Assembly (NCBI GenBank): GCA_016946835.1
Contig: JACVTC010000086.1
Span: 737,501 to 801,500 of the forward strand
Origin: Neocallimastix lanati (nom. inval.)
Taxonomy: Eukaryota > Neocallimastigomycota > Neocallimastigomycetes > Neocallimastigales > Neocallimastigaceae
Length of the DNA stretch: 64,000 bases
Direction: 5' to 3'
Positions 1 to 12,491 of this stretch are shown piece after piece (positions within the stretch are counted from its first letter, which is position 1; every line of letters begins with the position of its first letter). The notes beneath the pieces were generated by a model that ran no database searches, had not been told where the DNA came from, and saw nothing but the letters and a program-made list of their open reading frames with translations. The position numbers were made by a program, and so were the translations under genes.

Positions 1-1740
1 ATTATTATTATTATTTTATTGCTATTAATGGCTATTAATGTGTATATAGTTTTAATTACTGCAATCCCTTATACAGGAAAGGATAAAAATTTTAAATTAC
101 TATAATTATAATTTTAAATCCATATTTTTAATATTATCAATTTTGCATAAATAATAATGTCAACATTTTATTTTAAAGGAAGGGAAAAAAAATTAAATTA
201 AAAGTACGGAAATTTAATTTAATTATAAAAAAATTTTTGATACAAAAAAAAAATTAAAATTTTTTTAATTTATTTTATATGGAATTAATTTAACTTTAAA
301 TTTTTTATTTTTTTATTTTATTTTATTTTATAAAAAATTTTATCCTTTTTTGGTACATTGTATATTAAAAAAAAATTAATTATTGAAGTGATACAAATTA
401 AAAAATAATAAAAAAATAAAATAAAATAAAATAAAAATGAAAAGTTAAAAGAAATTACAAATATAAAAAAAAAAAGTTTAAAGTAATAAAAATTACAAAT
501 AAAAAAACGAAATAAAAAATATAAAATAAAAAAATATAATATAAAATATAAAAATATAAAATATGTATATATAGGATATCGATTAAATTAAAAATTAAAA
601 AATTTAAAAATAAAAAAATTTAAAAAATTAGAAAGAAAAGATTAAAGATTAGATAAATGAAAGTTAACAAATTTGATTTATATCATAAATTAAAAATTCA
701 AACTTTTAAATAAATTTAATATATAAATTTGTGTCATATAAAAATTATAAAATTATTTAAATTAAATCAAAAATTTCTTTTTTTTTTTTTTTTTTTTTTT
801 TGGTTTTATTTTATAATTTAATTAAAACTTTTAGTAAATTAATATATATGAATTTTATCATTTAAAAAGAAAAAGGTATATAAAAACACCAATTTTTTTT
901 TTTCTTTTTGATATTTTTAAACAATTATAAAATAATTTATATATATATATATAAACCAAAATTAAATAAAAAAATTTTTTTTTATAAAAAAAAATTTAAT
1001 AGTATTTTTATAAATATATAATTTGAAATACTTTTTTTTTTTTTTTTCTTAAAGGAATATATATATATATATTTCTATTTATTTGTTATACAAATGATAA
1101 AGAAATAAATAATAATAAATAAAATAAAAATAAAAATAAAAAAATAAAATAGTATAAAAAAGAAATAAACATAGAAATTAAATAAAACAAAACTAAAATA
1201 AATTTAGAATAAAATAAATATAAATATTAAAATAAAACAGAATAATTAGAATATATTATATCATTTCTATCTATCTATATAAATAATAGATTTAGTATAT
1301 AAATAAAAATTCTAAATTTCCCTATCTTAATATTTTAAAATATAAGATTGTTGATAAATACACATTTGTAAATAATATAATATATTTGTAAAATATCAAA
1401 CATAATTAAAAAGTAATGATACAATATTAATTATTATTATTTTTAATATTTTCCTTAAACTTTTTTTTTTTTTGAGTCTTAAAAAATAATAAAATTTTGA
1501 TACTACTAATTATTACAGTATATAAAAGAGAAAAAAAAATTTTTTTTTTTTCTTTTTTTATTTTTTTGTTTTTTTTTTTTGAATAATATATATATAAATA
1601 TTAATGATATCACTAAATAAATAATCGTTTTAACATTAATATAATTAAATAATAATAACAATTATAATTAATAACAATAATATTATTATAATTGTTAATG
1701 TATTATAATACTCAATAATAATTATTAAAATAAAAGATAA
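1..1740. other. AT-rich non-coding stretch
   Basis: No gene is visible. The sequence is almost only A and T, with poly-T runs (for example 778-801 and 1031-1048) and short (AT)n blocks. Part of it must be upstream sequence of the gene that starts at 1900, but no individual promoter element can be separated from the background. Confidence 0.7.
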
Positions 1741-1742
1741 AG

Positions 1743-1826
1743 ATAAAATAAAATAAAATAAAATAAAATAAAATAAAATAAAATAAAATAAAATAAAATA
1801 AAATAAAATAAAATAAAATAAAAATA
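1743..1826. repeat. (AAAAT)n microsatellite
   Basis: About 16 tandem AAAAT units, followed by an A-run at about 1840-1869, lie directly in front of the start codon at 1900. They probably form most of the 5' leader of that gene. Confidence 0.9.
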
Positions 1827-1833
1827 AAGAAAC

Positions 1834-1871
<38 letters not shown>

Positions 1872-1899
1872 AGCAAGTAAAAAGAAAAAGGAAAAAAAA

Positions 1900-2934
1900 A
1901 TGGATTCAAATAACGGATCTAAACCAACAGGCAAAGGATTTATCAGATTTTCAATTAATGGATATTGTCCTTCTCAACCTTACGAAAACTTTTTTGAAGG
2001 TATATTGTCAAAATTTGATGAGTCAACTTTCTATACCAATATACTTCAATTTGCTCTAGTTTCATTAATGTATTTGAATGCCGGGAAAGGAAAATATTGG
2101 AAAATTTTATTCTATGCTAGTTTTGCGGGTTTAATGGGTGCTCTTATAGAAAAGGGAACTATAGCCTATACGTGTACAATCCATGATATGAATAATGAGC
2201 GATACTATATCTACGGATTCTTAATCTCGGAAATATTTTGGATTGTGAAGGAATATTCTATTCCTTTACTAAATTTAACTAAAATCAAAGCATTTTCATA
2301 TGAAAATTCCTCTAAATTATTTAGTATTAGCATTTATTTTCTCTTTATATTCTTCGTTTGTTCCCGATTCTATATTGGTTTTAAACGTTGTACGGCTGGG
2401 GTTTTATATAATAAAGAAATTAAATATGGCCATATGGTAGCCTTTAGTATAATGGCATTTGCTGATTTAATATGCACCATCGGCATAATCTATTTTGTTG
2501 GAAATCATAATAAACAGGAATACAATCATGCAAAATATATTGATCACTATATTAAGCGTTCAAGTTACGTTATTTTAATATTTGTTGATATTGTCAGTAT
2601 TCTTTTTGTTGTGATAAACTATTTTATTGCACATTTCGAAGAAATACCAGAGAATGCTGATAAACCCTTCCTAAATATTAAATGCTCATTTATCTTAATT
2701 TTAGCTTGTGATGCTCTTCTCTTTAAATATAGCGTTCATTTAAACTCCAATCGTGAATACAGTAACTATAACTATGAGGACTTTAATCTAGGCAGTATTA
2801 ATATTAATGGTATTGCAGCAAATTACAATGGGTATGATAGAAATATAAATGAAAATCAAAGGAATTCTATATTAAATGTCCCTCCCTTCATTTATCCTTC
2901 CCTTAACTATAAAAAAAAACTAATTCACTACTAG
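1900..2934 (+). CDS. seven-helix membrane protein, paralogue 1
   Basis: The 344-residue protein has a short polar N-terminus (1-41) and seven hydrophobic helices at about 42-60, 67-88, 103-126, 140-160, 177-200, 220-245 and 258-278, then an Asn/Tyr-rich tail. It is clearly paralogous to the protein at 10216: shared blocks include ILSKFDES, EIFWIVKEY, NLTKIKAF/NLTKMKAF, MVAFSIMA, DLICTIGI and IKCSFILILACD. The layout suggests a plasma-membrane receptor or sensor-like seven-TM protein, but I recognise no named family and no ligand-binding motif. The ATG follows a long A-run and lies at the start of the similarity shared with the paralogue. No introns are seen. The last 12 codons after a 9-A run do not resemble a normal tail, while another frame continues with plausible coding sequence to 2987; see the findings. 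Confidence 0.85.
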   Translation: MDSNNGSKPTGKGFIRFSINGYCPSQPYENFFEGILSKFDESTFYTNILQFALVSLMYLNAGKGKYWKILFYASFAGLMGALIEKGTIAYTCTIHDMNNERYYIYGFLISEIFWIVKEYSIPLLNLTKIKAFSYENSSKLFSISIYFLFIFFVCSRFYIGFKRCTAGVLYNKEIKYGHMVAFSIMAFADLICTIGIIYFVGNHNKQEYNHAKYIDHYIKRSSYVILIFVDIVSILFVVINYFIAHFEEIPENADKPFLNIKCSFILILACDALLFKYSVHLNSNREYSNYNYEDFNLGSININGIAANYNGYDRNINENQRNSILNVPPFIYPSLNYKKKLIHY

Positions 2935-2987
2935 CTGATAGTCAAATAAGAAATATCCCTAACAATTGCTCGAATGTACAGGGTTAA
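2919..2987 (+). other. out-of-frame continuation of the C-terminal tail
   Basis: Immediately after the 9-A run at 2911-2919, the frame beginning at 2919 stays open to a TAA at 2985-2987 and reads through ADSQIRNIPNNCSNVQG. This looks more like a natural tail than the annotated ending. It resembles a short reading at 13843. It would join the main frame if the A-run had one more base, so a frameshift, length polymorphism or sequencing error is possible. Confidence 0.45.
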
Positions 2988-3097
2988 ACACCTTTTTTTT
3001 TTTTTTATTTCCTTTTTTTTTTTGTTTCGATGTATATTATGAATTAAAAAAAAAATTTTTCTCTCAAAATTATCATAATGTTTATGTTTATATTCAC

Positions 3098-3137
<40 letters not shown>

Positions 3138-3435
3138 TATATCAAAAATAAAAAAAAAATAAAAAAACAAAAAATAAATACATATCTATAGATTAAAATG
3201 AATATTAATGCAAAATAAAAAAATATAAATATATATAAAATACAAATATATAAAACTAATATATATAATTTAATAATAAATTAAAATTATTATATATATA
3301 TATATAATAAAATTATAATTTGATCTACTACTAAAAAAAAACATACAAATAAAAATTTAAAAAAGTAGAACTATGAATTTTTTTTATTTATCCTTTAAAT
3401 ATATATATTTATATATTTATATATATAATGTCTAT

Positions 3436-3472
<37 letters not shown>

Positions 3473-4190
3473 AATTTCTTTTTTACTTTTTTCATTTTAA
3501 TTTTTATTTTTATCCTTATTTATATATATTCATTAACTAATAATGTTGCAACAATATTAATAATTTATAATATAATTATTATATGTAAATTATTAATAAT
3601 TGAATAAATACAATGTATATATATTATATATATATATAACCAATATAGTTATTTTCCATAAAGATATATAGAATTTAAAGTTCCAAATAATAAGTAATAA
3701 ATATTAAAATAGAAATAAATAACAAATAAATGATGAATAATAAATAATAAATTATATAGAATAAATAATAGTGAACATAGAATAATATAATAAGTATTGA
3801 ATAATATATAGTAAGTAAATAAGTAAATAAATAATAAATCAATGAATATAAAAAAAATATATATATATATATAGTCTAGAGTATATATATACAAATAAAA
3901 AATTATTAATGTAAATACCTTTTAGCTAATAATATATATTAATATTAATATTAATATATTTCTCTATTTAAAATTATATAATTACCATATCTATTATATA
4001 TTATTATAAATATATAAATTTAAAACATCGTACATTTCAATAATAATAGTAATATTAATTTATTTTAATGAATGACATTATGTATTATTAGCTAACAAAT
4101 ATTTTTCTTTATAGACGTTGAAGAGCTAATAAAATAATTACCACTATCACTTATATTTTTATATAATTAATAATTAATAATTAATAATTA
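2988..4190. other. AT-rich intergenic region
   Basis: Homopolymer runs, (AT)n and a (TTTA)n block at about 3432-3469. No coding frame or RNA gene is recognised. Confidence 0.7.
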
Positions 4191-4358
4191 ATGATATATT
4201 TATTATCAGAATTTATCGATCAAAAAAGTTTTTCCAATTATTATCCAGGTGGTTATTACTCAGGACTAACACACATAAAGTATAATCGACTTCGCAACTA
4301 CCTCCTGAATTTATATGAGACAATTTTCATCCTCTCATGGTGTTTTTCCTTATTATAA
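4191..4358 (+). CDS. hypothetical small ORF, 55 aa
   Basis: An ATG at 4191 opens 55 codons ending in TAA at 4356-4358. The residues are varied (for example NYYPGGYYSGLTHIKYNRLR), unlike the Ile/Phe/Asn repeats that the surrounding DNA encodes. It lies at the left edge of an island of balanced composition. Its 3' half overlaps an imperfect inverted repeat, so the island may be a structured RNA rather than a coding exon. I recognise no domain. Confidence 0.25.
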   Translation: MIYLLSEFIDQKSFSNYYPGGYYSGLTHIKYNRLRNYLLNLYETIFILSWCFSLL

Positions 4359-4640
4359 ATAAAGTTGGTTGTTCACTCGCCATGGTTAGTATTCCTATTG
4401 CTTAGCCATATAATTGCTAATGCATAAAAAAATACTTGATCTATGAAAGGATTGGTGTAGTTGTTCCTCCCTCAATGATGATTCATCAAGGGAGGAGTAA
4501 TTACACTAAGAGATCGCTGAAAAAAAAGCACGTCGTATAATTCGGCGTATAGGAAACGTTTTTCATGTTAGTCTTGCTTAAAAAGAGAATTTGATGTATT
4601 TAAGGGAGAGACAGGAGGCCCTATTATCCTCCTCTCTTAT
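4236..4640 (+). ncRNA. candidate structured RNA island
   Basis: An island of about 400 bp with much higher GC than its surroundings holds three hairpins. H1 pairs 4246-4253 with 4300-4307 (one T-T mismatch). H2 pairs 4455-4472 with 4489-4506: all 18 positions pair, three of them as G-U wobbles, and the loop carries a second 5-bp helix (4476-4480 with 4484-4488). H3 pairs 4613-4618 with 4628-4633, then 4607-4610 with 4634-4637 across a 2-nt bulge. Wobble pairs suggest folding as RNA rather than a DNA palindrome. It matches no snRNA, RNase P, SRP or 5S RNA that I can recognise. A decayed element is the alternative. Confidence 0.3.
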
Positions 4641-4659
4641 TAATCCTGGTCTAAAAAAA

Positions 4660-4970
4660 AAAATTAGAATTATTAATAAAAATTAATAAATCTAGCTTTA
4701 AAAAGACACTTAACTTTCCTAAAAATTAATTGAAAAATAAAATATTAATGAAAAATAATAATAATTATAACAAGTAGCAATTATAATAATATTCAAATTC
4801 CTACAAGTAATAAATAACAATTAACAAATAGAACCAATAAATAATAACGGTAATGAATTAAACTCTAAATATTATAATAATAAAAGAAAATTATCAATGA
4901 TGAAAATAATAATAATAATAATAATAATAAAATCACTTATAATAATGAAATAACTAAAGAAATATTTCAA
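4660..4970. other. Asn-codon-rich AT sequence, probable decayed copia linker
   Basis: AAT-rich sequence with no open frame. It may be the degraded Asn-rich linker that separates integrase from reverse transcriptase in the copia remnant that follows, but this is inferred only from its position. Confidence 0.35.
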
Positions 4971-4971
4971 A

Positions 4972-5203
4972 TCCGAAAAAGAAAAACAAAAATTTTAAAT
5001 ATTAAATTTAACAATCCATCAAACTACTAGGAAGCAATTAACATTGATAACTCAAAGCAATGGATTCAAACCATTAATAAAGAATTAAAAGATATGTATA
5101 ACCAAAAAGTTATGAAAATATTGCATCATTAATCAATGGAGGATGGATATTAACAACAAAAGATGATGGAACAAATATAAGAACAAATAAAAAATATATA
5201 TAG
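4972..5203 (+). pseudogene. Ty1/copia reverse-transcriptase fragment
   Basis: The frame through 5016-5110 reads NNPSNY, a TAG stop, then EAINIDNSKQWIQTINKELK DMYNQKVMK. This is the copia entry into the reverse-transcriptase domain (typical pattern: EAI..P...KW..A...E...L). After a frameshift, 5140-5200 reads GGWILTTKDDGTNIRTN, resembling the next copia block (S.W.F..K...G...R.KARLVA). In-frame stops and the shift show it is dead. No LTR is seen nearby. Confidence 0.6.
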
Positions 5204-5732
5204 AGGGAATGTTAATTATTAACAATGACATATGAACATTAAACATAAATTATCTAATACGGTACATCAAACCTCATGTATAGTGTATATAGTTATTTCA
5301 TAGTTTAATTAAATTTCATTAACAGATTTATTCTTTTTCTTTTGGAAATAAAAAAATAAGTAAATAAATAAATGTATTATTAAATAATAATAAATAAATA
5401 AAATGCATAAAATAAAATAATACATAATACTTTTTATTTCTCTGATCTCTGAACCCACAACTTTGAGCCTATAATACATTAATTAAAATAATAAAATATT
5501 CCATAAAAAAAGTTTTATAAATATTTATGACATTAATTTTAATTTTAATTTTAATTTTTTTTTTATTTTTTTTTTTTTTTTTTGTATTTTGTATTCATAA
5601 ATTTCACAATAATACAAAATTTTGAACCAATTATAGCTTTTAAAATTTTAAATTAATAAGCAAATAGAAATTTTATATAACTCATTAGAACATTATTTAA
5701 TTTAAACGTAATTAAAAGTTATTCAAATAATT
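5204..5732. other. AT-rich intergenic region
   Basis: Low-complexity sequence with TAAA repeats and poly-T at about 5551-5583. No gene recognised. Confidence 0.6.
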
Positions 5733-7560
5733 ATTATTCAATTATTTATTATTTATTATTTATTATTTATTATTTATTATTTATTATTTATTATTTATTA
5801 TTTATTATTTATTATTTATTATTTATTATTTATTATTTATTATTTATTATTTATTATTTTATTATTTATAATTAATTATTTATTATTTATTATTTATTAT
5901 TTTATTATTTATTATTTATTATGTATTTATTATTTATTATTTATTATTTATAATTAAAATCTTATTTTTTGTTCTTAACATTTTAATATTGTTTATTTTC
6001 ATAATTAAATTTGATATATAAATAAAGGTAGACATTTTTCATAATTAGTACTTTTATCACCCACTTTTTATCACTTTAATATTGTTTCGAAAATATTAAT
6101 TAACCATTTTTTTGAAAATCGAAACAATATTAAATATTTTTATTTATAAGAAATTATTGAAATTAAAACGATATTTTTTGACCTATTTTAAATATATAAA
6201 CAAATAATCAATAAATTTATTAAATAGAACAATTAACAATTATATTAAATTATAGAATGTCGTTCCATTGTTTTATTTATTTATTTATTTATCTATTTAT
6301 TTATTATTTATTATTTATTATTTATTTATTTATTTATTATTTATTATTTATTATTTATTATTTATTATTTAATATTTATTATTTAATATTTATTATTTAA
6401 TATTTATTATTTATTATTTATTATTTATTATTTATTATTTATTATTTATTATTTATTAATAAATACTCTTTTTTATTATTTATTATTTATTATTTATTAT
6501 TTATTATTTATTATTTATTATTTATTATTTATTAATAAATACTCTTTTTTATTATTTATTATTTATTATTTATTATTTATTATTTATTATTTATTATTCA
6601 ATTATTTATTATTTATTATTTATTATTTATTATTTATTATTTATTATTTATTATTTATTATTTATTATTTATTATTTATTATTTATTATTTATTATTTAT
6701 TATTTATTAATAAATACTCTTTTTTATTATTTATTATTTATTATTTATTATTTATTATTTATTATTTATTAATAAATACTCTTTTTTATTATTTATTATT
6801 TATTATTTATTATTTATTATTTATTATTTATTATTTATTATTTATTATTTATTATTTATTATTTATTATTTATTATTTATTAATAAATACTCTTTTTTAT
6901 TATTTATTATTTATTATTTATTATTTATTATTTATTATTTATTATTTATTATTTATTAATAAATACTCTTTTTTATTATTTATTATTTATTATTTATTAT
7001 TTATTATTTATTATTTATTATTTATTATTTATTATTTATTATTTATTATTTATTATTTATTAATAAATACTCTTTTTTATTATTTATTATTTATTATTTA
7101 TTATTTAATATTTATTATTTATTAATAAATACTCTTTTTTATTATTTATTATTTATTATTTATTATTTATTATTTATTATTTATTATTTATTATTTATTA
7201 TTTATTATTTATTATTTATTATTTATTAATAAATACTCTTTTTTATTATTTATTATTTATTATTTATTATTTATTATTTATTATTTATTATTTATTATTT
7301 ATTAATAAATACTCTTTTTTATTATTTATTATTTATTATTTATTATTTATTATTTATTATTTATTATTTATTATTTATTATTTATTATTTATTATTTATT
7401 ATTTATTAATAAATACTCTTTTTTATTATTTAGTATTTATTATTTAGTATTTATTATTTAGTATTTATTATTTATTATTTATTATTTAGTATTTAGTATT
7501 TATTATTTATTATTTATTTATTATTATTCAATTATTTATTATTCAATTATTTATTATTTA
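5733..7560. repeat. TTATTTA satellite array with higher-order periodicity
   Basis: A tandem array of the 7-bp unit TTATTTA spans about 1.8 kb. From 6461 to 7411 it is interrupted 11 times by the same spacer (core AATAAATACTCTTTTTTATT). The spacers start at 6461, 6537, 6712, 6774, 6885, 6961, 7065, 7127, 7231, 7307 and 7411. The spacings 62, 76, 104 and 111 differ by multiples of 7, and 76+104 recurs as a 180-bp higher-order unit. The final part (7430-7560) holds diverged TTAGTATTTA variants. Confidence 0.95.
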
Positions 7561-8286
7561 TTAGTTATTAGTTATTAGTTATTAATTATTTATTTATATT
7601 TTTTATTTATTTATTTATTTATAATTTTTCATGTTATTTATTTATAATTTTACTTGTTATTTATTTATTTATAATTTTGCATGTTATTAATTAATCTTTT
7701 TAATCCACCTAATATTCATATATATATATATATATTTTGTACATATGTTTTGAAACTTTTTTTACAATCAATATTTGTATTTTTTTTCTCTTGTATTCCA
7801 AAGTTTATATTATAATATTTATATTTTCTAAATAAAGTTTTTTTTTACATATTTTTTTCTTTTTTTTTTTTTTTTTGAATTTTATATATTTTAAAGTTTA
7901 ATGTTAAATTTTTAATTAAAGATAATCTATTATTAAGAATTAAATACATAACTTTATTTTATATAATTTTATAATCTTAAATAGTTATTTAATATTGCAT
8001 CAACAACAAAGTTTTTAATTTATTAATTATTCATTTATAGTTTTTTTCATTTATTTATTATAAATTTACAACATTTATTACTAATTTATTATAAATTTTA
8101 ACATATTTATTTATTACTTATTTATTAATAAATTTATTTATTACTTATTTATTATATATTTATTGCTACTTATTTATTATACATTAATACTATGTATACT
8201 ATGATTATCTATCTATTATATCCGATCTATTATTATTTAATATTTATTTTTTATATAAATAAATTATAGTATCCATTTTTTATTAA
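7561..8286. other. AT-rich intergenic region
   Basis: (TTTA)n tracts and homopolymers with no recognised gene. Confidence 0.6.
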
Positions 8287-8437
8287 TAAGGTTCAAAATA
8301 TTACAGAATATGATGATCAATGGATCAATTGTACTTACATATTACTATATTTAGTTTACTATTTTTATATAATTTTTTTCTTTTTTACAGAGGTCATTAT
8401 CGCTTTTCAAATAATAAATAAAAAATATTAATAATAT
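8287..8437 (+). other. possible small coding fragment or exon remnant
   Basis: A frame of about 48 codons includes KVQNITEYDDQWINC, a hydrophobic stretch and FTEVIIAFQIINKKY before TAA. It has no convincing ATG. Its middle could instead be an intron (a GTACTTACAT-like donor, and a T-run plus TTACAG acceptor at about 8381-8390). No family is recognised. Confidence 0.15.
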
Positions 8438-8621
8438 TAATTATGATATTAATTGATAATAATGATAATGATATTAATGATAATAATGATAATAATTATA
8501 AGTGTTTGTTTATTTGTTTTATCTTTATCTTTATCTTTATTTACCTATGTTTTATATTTATACAGAGACCTTTCTCAAAATTTTAAAGAGATTTAATTCA
8601 GTTATATAGCTACTATTATTG

Positions 8622-8661
<40 letters not shown>

Positions 8662-9231
8662 AATATGGATTGATATATATTTAAAAAGGAAAAAAAAAAA
8701 TCATAATCCTTTTGTATCAGAATTTTAAATATTATTTAATTAAAAAATTAATGAATCGGTTATTAAGTTATTCAGCTTTTTAAATCTATTTATCTATTTA
8801 TCTATTTAATTATGAACTAAACTAAAAATTTTACAACTATTCTATTAAAGTTTTAATAAAGAAAAAAAAAATAATAAAATAACTTAAAATAATATTTAAA
8901 ATATATCTATTTAAAAAAAAAAAATTAATAGATATAAAATTGTTTAATTTTCTGGGATGAACAGTAAATCAATAACCTAATAAAGTTAAAATGTTTGAAA
9001 ATATAAAACAAGAACAAAAAATAAAATAAAAAAAAAAAAAACGATAACAAAAAACTAAAACAAAACTTAGTCAAAATTTTATATAAAAAGTTTCCATCTT
9101 AGCCTAATTAAGAATAATTTCATTATTTTATTATCTTGAAAAGAAATGTTGTGTAACATTATATACTATAATTTTTAAACTATTTTTTTTTTATTATTAA
9201 ATAAAATTTATTAATTTATTTTTAATTTCCT

Positions 9232-9262
<31 letters not shown>

Positions 9263-9265
9263 TAT

Positions 9266-9313
<48 letters not shown>

Positions 9314-10137
9314 AATAAATAAAAGAAATCAATAAATAAAAATTAAAAAAAAAAGTATATAAAATAAAAAAATGAATTAAGAAAAAAAATTATTTTAATT
9401 TTTTTTTTTTTTTTTTTCAATCTTTTGAATTTTTAAATATGAAATTCAACTAAAAGTATAGTATATATTGAAAATATAAATAATTATATTAATATTTATT
9501 TAAAGATATTATTTAAAGAATATAAGAATAATTAAAAGAATAAATAAATAAAAATAAAAATAAAAGAAAAAAAAAGATTATGTTTAATATTTTTTCTTTT
9601 ATTTATATAACAATAACACAGTAAAATAATTTGAAATATTTGCTATATATAATATTTTAAATTCTTATTTATTAAAGAAGGGAATAATCAATTTTTTTAT
9701 TCATATATTTACTTAAAAATAATGATAAAACATATAAATAAGTTTTAAATACTATAGCAAATAAATATTAGTAGGAACTTGTAACGCATACTTATAATAT
9801 TCTTTAAATACTACATACAAAAAATAATTGTTAAAAAAAATATATATATATAAAAATTAATAAGCCTGTAAATATTAAAATTGTTAATATAACAATATTA
9901 ATCTTATTTAATATACAAGATCTACCAATATTATATTTAAAATTTAGAGATCAAATAAAACATTAAACTTTATATATAATTTTATATATTATATTTATTA
10001 TTTATAATATAAAAAAAAAAATTATTTATACAAAGTTGGGATTTGAAATATATAATAGTTTATTATAAGAATATATTTAATTAATATATAATATATAGAA
10101 TATATATAGAAAGATTAATAAAGAATAATAATAACAA

Positions 10138-10169
<32 letters not shown>

Positions 10170-10215
10170 GTAATAAGGAAAATCATATAGCATTCAATCT
10201 GTTTTATCAAAAGAA
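8438..10215. other. AT-rich intergenic region upstream of paralogue 2
   Basis: Contains an A-run of about 37 at 8622-8658, a (TTTA)n block at 9262-9312 and an (AAT)n block at 10138-10168 just before the next gene. No other feature is resolved. Confidence 0.65.
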
Positions 10216-11238
10216 ATGCCTTCTAATAATATATCAGACTATCCAACGGGAGGAGGATACCGAAAAGTATCATCATCAAATGAACTATGTCCTCCTCAAC
10301 CCTACAATGATTTAATAGATGGTATACTATCGAAATTTGATGAATCAATTTTCTATACGAATATTCTTCAATTTGCCCTTGTTACATTAATGTACGTTAA
10401 TATCGGTAAGGGAAGATATTGGAAAATATTATTTTATGCTAGTGTTGCGGGTTTATTAGGAACTTTTTGTGAAAAAGGAAGTGTTGCTTATCTTTGTAGT
10501 AAAAGTGAAATCGATAATCCACACGGTAGAATTTATGGTTTTTTTATAGCTGAAATATTTTGGATTGTCAAGGAATATGCAATTCCTTTCTTAAATTTAA
10601 CTAAAATGAAAGCATTTTCTCAAGGAAAAACTTACAAAATATTAAATATAATTATTTACATCCTATTCGTTGCTTTCATTGGTGCTAGATTCTATATTGG
10701 TTATATGCGATGCACCATGGGTATTTTAAATAATGAGAAAATAGCATTATGGCATATGGTGGCGTTTAGTATAATGGCAGTAGCAGATTTAATTTGTACT
10801 ATTGGTATTCTTTATTTTGTTAATATGCATAATAAACAAGAATATTTTAAATCAAAAGATATTGATCGTTTCATCAAACGTTCAAGTTATATCATTTTAG
10901 TATGTGTTGATATTGTCAGTATTATTTTAGCCTTATGTAATGGTATTTCTGTATGGTTTAAAGATCAAGTACCTGAAAGTATTGTTAAACCATTCTTAAA
11001 TATTAAGTGCTCCTTTATCTTAATTTTAGCTTGTGATTCCCTTCTCTTTAAATACAGTGTAAGATCAAGTTCATTTCCTGATTCTAATAATTACAATTAT
11101 ATCAATGCTACAAATAATATTACTAATTCAAAGCAGAGACCAATGAACACTGAAACACTTGACATTAATTCAATTAATCGTTTATCCAGTGTGTCACCAT
11201 ATTCTTATCCTATCATAAAGCAACAAGAAGTACAGTAG
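10216..11238 (+). CDS. seven-helix membrane protein, paralogue 2
   Basis: The 340-residue protein is collinear with the one at 1900. Helices lie at about 46-64, 69-90, 105-128, 142-162, 179-202, 222-246 and 260-282. The soluble N-terminus shares CP.QPY and GILSKFDES with its paralogue. A charged KRSSY segment precedes helix 6, and IKCSFILILACD begins helix 7. The C-terminal 60 residues are polar and Asn/Ser-rich. It is probably an integral plasma-membrane or endomembrane protein of receptor-like shape; the function is unknown. It is a single exon, and the ATG aligns with the paralogue's start region. The two genes are 7.3 kb apart in the same orientation, consistent with an old tandem duplication later filled with repeats. 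Confidence 0.87.
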   Translation: MPSNNISDYPTGGGYRKVSSSNELCPPQPYNDLIDGILSKFDESIFYTNILQFALVTLMYVNIGKGRYWKILFYASVAGLLGTFCEKGSVAYLCSKSEIDNPHGRIYGFFIAEIFWIVKEYAIPFLNLTKMKAFSQGKTYKILNIIIYILFVAFIGARFYIGYMRCTMGILNNEKIALWHMVAFSIMAVADLICTIGILYFVNMHNKQEYFKSKDIDRFIKRSSYIILVCVDIVSIILALCNGISVWFKDQVPESIVKPFLNIKCSFILILACDSLLFKYSVRSSSFPDSNNYNYINATNNITNSKQRPMNTETLDINSINRLSSVSPYSYPIIKQQEVQ

Positions 11239-12107
11239 AAAAAAATATATATACTAATATTAAATCCATCTTTTTACGGAAACGCTTTCTGAATCTTCAT
11301 CAGACTCTGAAAGAATTTTGCCAACATCATCACATTAATGTTAAACTAAAGATATTTAAAACTATTACTAAAAACATGTAATCTTGCAAAACTAAATTAT
11401 AATCCACAAAAAAAAAAAAAAAAAAAATATTATTAATAATAATGATAATAATAATAATGATAATGATAATAATAATAATAGAAATTAATGATAATTATTA
11501 ACTAAAAGGACATAAATAAATGAATAAATAAATAAATAAATAAATAAATTTTATTACTAATTTATTTATAATTGTACGTAATAAAAATTTAAATAAAATA
11601 AAAAAAAACATAATAAAAAAAAATATATATTATTGTAAAATTAAAATATAGAAAAAAAAATAGTATATTAACAAATATATAAATCATATCCTAATTTTTC
11701 ATTTAAATCAATTATAAATAATGTTATAAAAAAAACAAAAAATAAATGTCATTGTTAAAAAATATTATTAAATTAATTAAAGTATAAAATAATAATAATA
11801 ATAATAATAATGTCATTGTTATAAAAAAAAATATTATTAAATTAATTTAAGAAATAAATAAATAAATATATTGTTATAAAAAAAAAAAGAAAAAGAAAAA
11901 GAAAAAAAAATGAGTAAATCATGACTTCATTTATATACAAATAATTAAAATCATTAATTTAAAATTTGTAAATAATAAATCTTATTTCATAAAAACAACA
12001 AATAACAAATAAATAGGAAAAAAAATTTTTTTTTTTTTTTTTTTTGAAATATCTATCAAGTGGAATAATTTATTAAATTTTTTTTGGATACATAATTATA
12101 TTAAAAT
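11239..12107. other. 3' flank of paralogue 2 and AT-rich spacer
   Basis: A short non-repetitive patch at 11270-11345 reads SESDEDSESVSV on the minus strand, but it is too short to call a gene. The rest is AAT/TAAA repeats and homopolymers. Confidence 0.5.
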
Positions 12108-12159
12108 ATGAAATATTTATTATATATCTATATCTATATATCTATGTATTTATTATTAT

Positions 12160-12425
<266 letters not shown>

Positions 12426-12491
12426 TATTTTCTTTTTTTTTTCTTTGTTTTTTTCTTTGTTTTTTTTTTTTTATTTTATTTTATAAACTAA

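Noticed and set aside
11270-11345. Acidic peptide frame on the minus strand (SESDEDSESVSV)
   Set aside because: Too short, without start or neighbouring exons. Recorded only as part of the 3' flank of paralogue 2.
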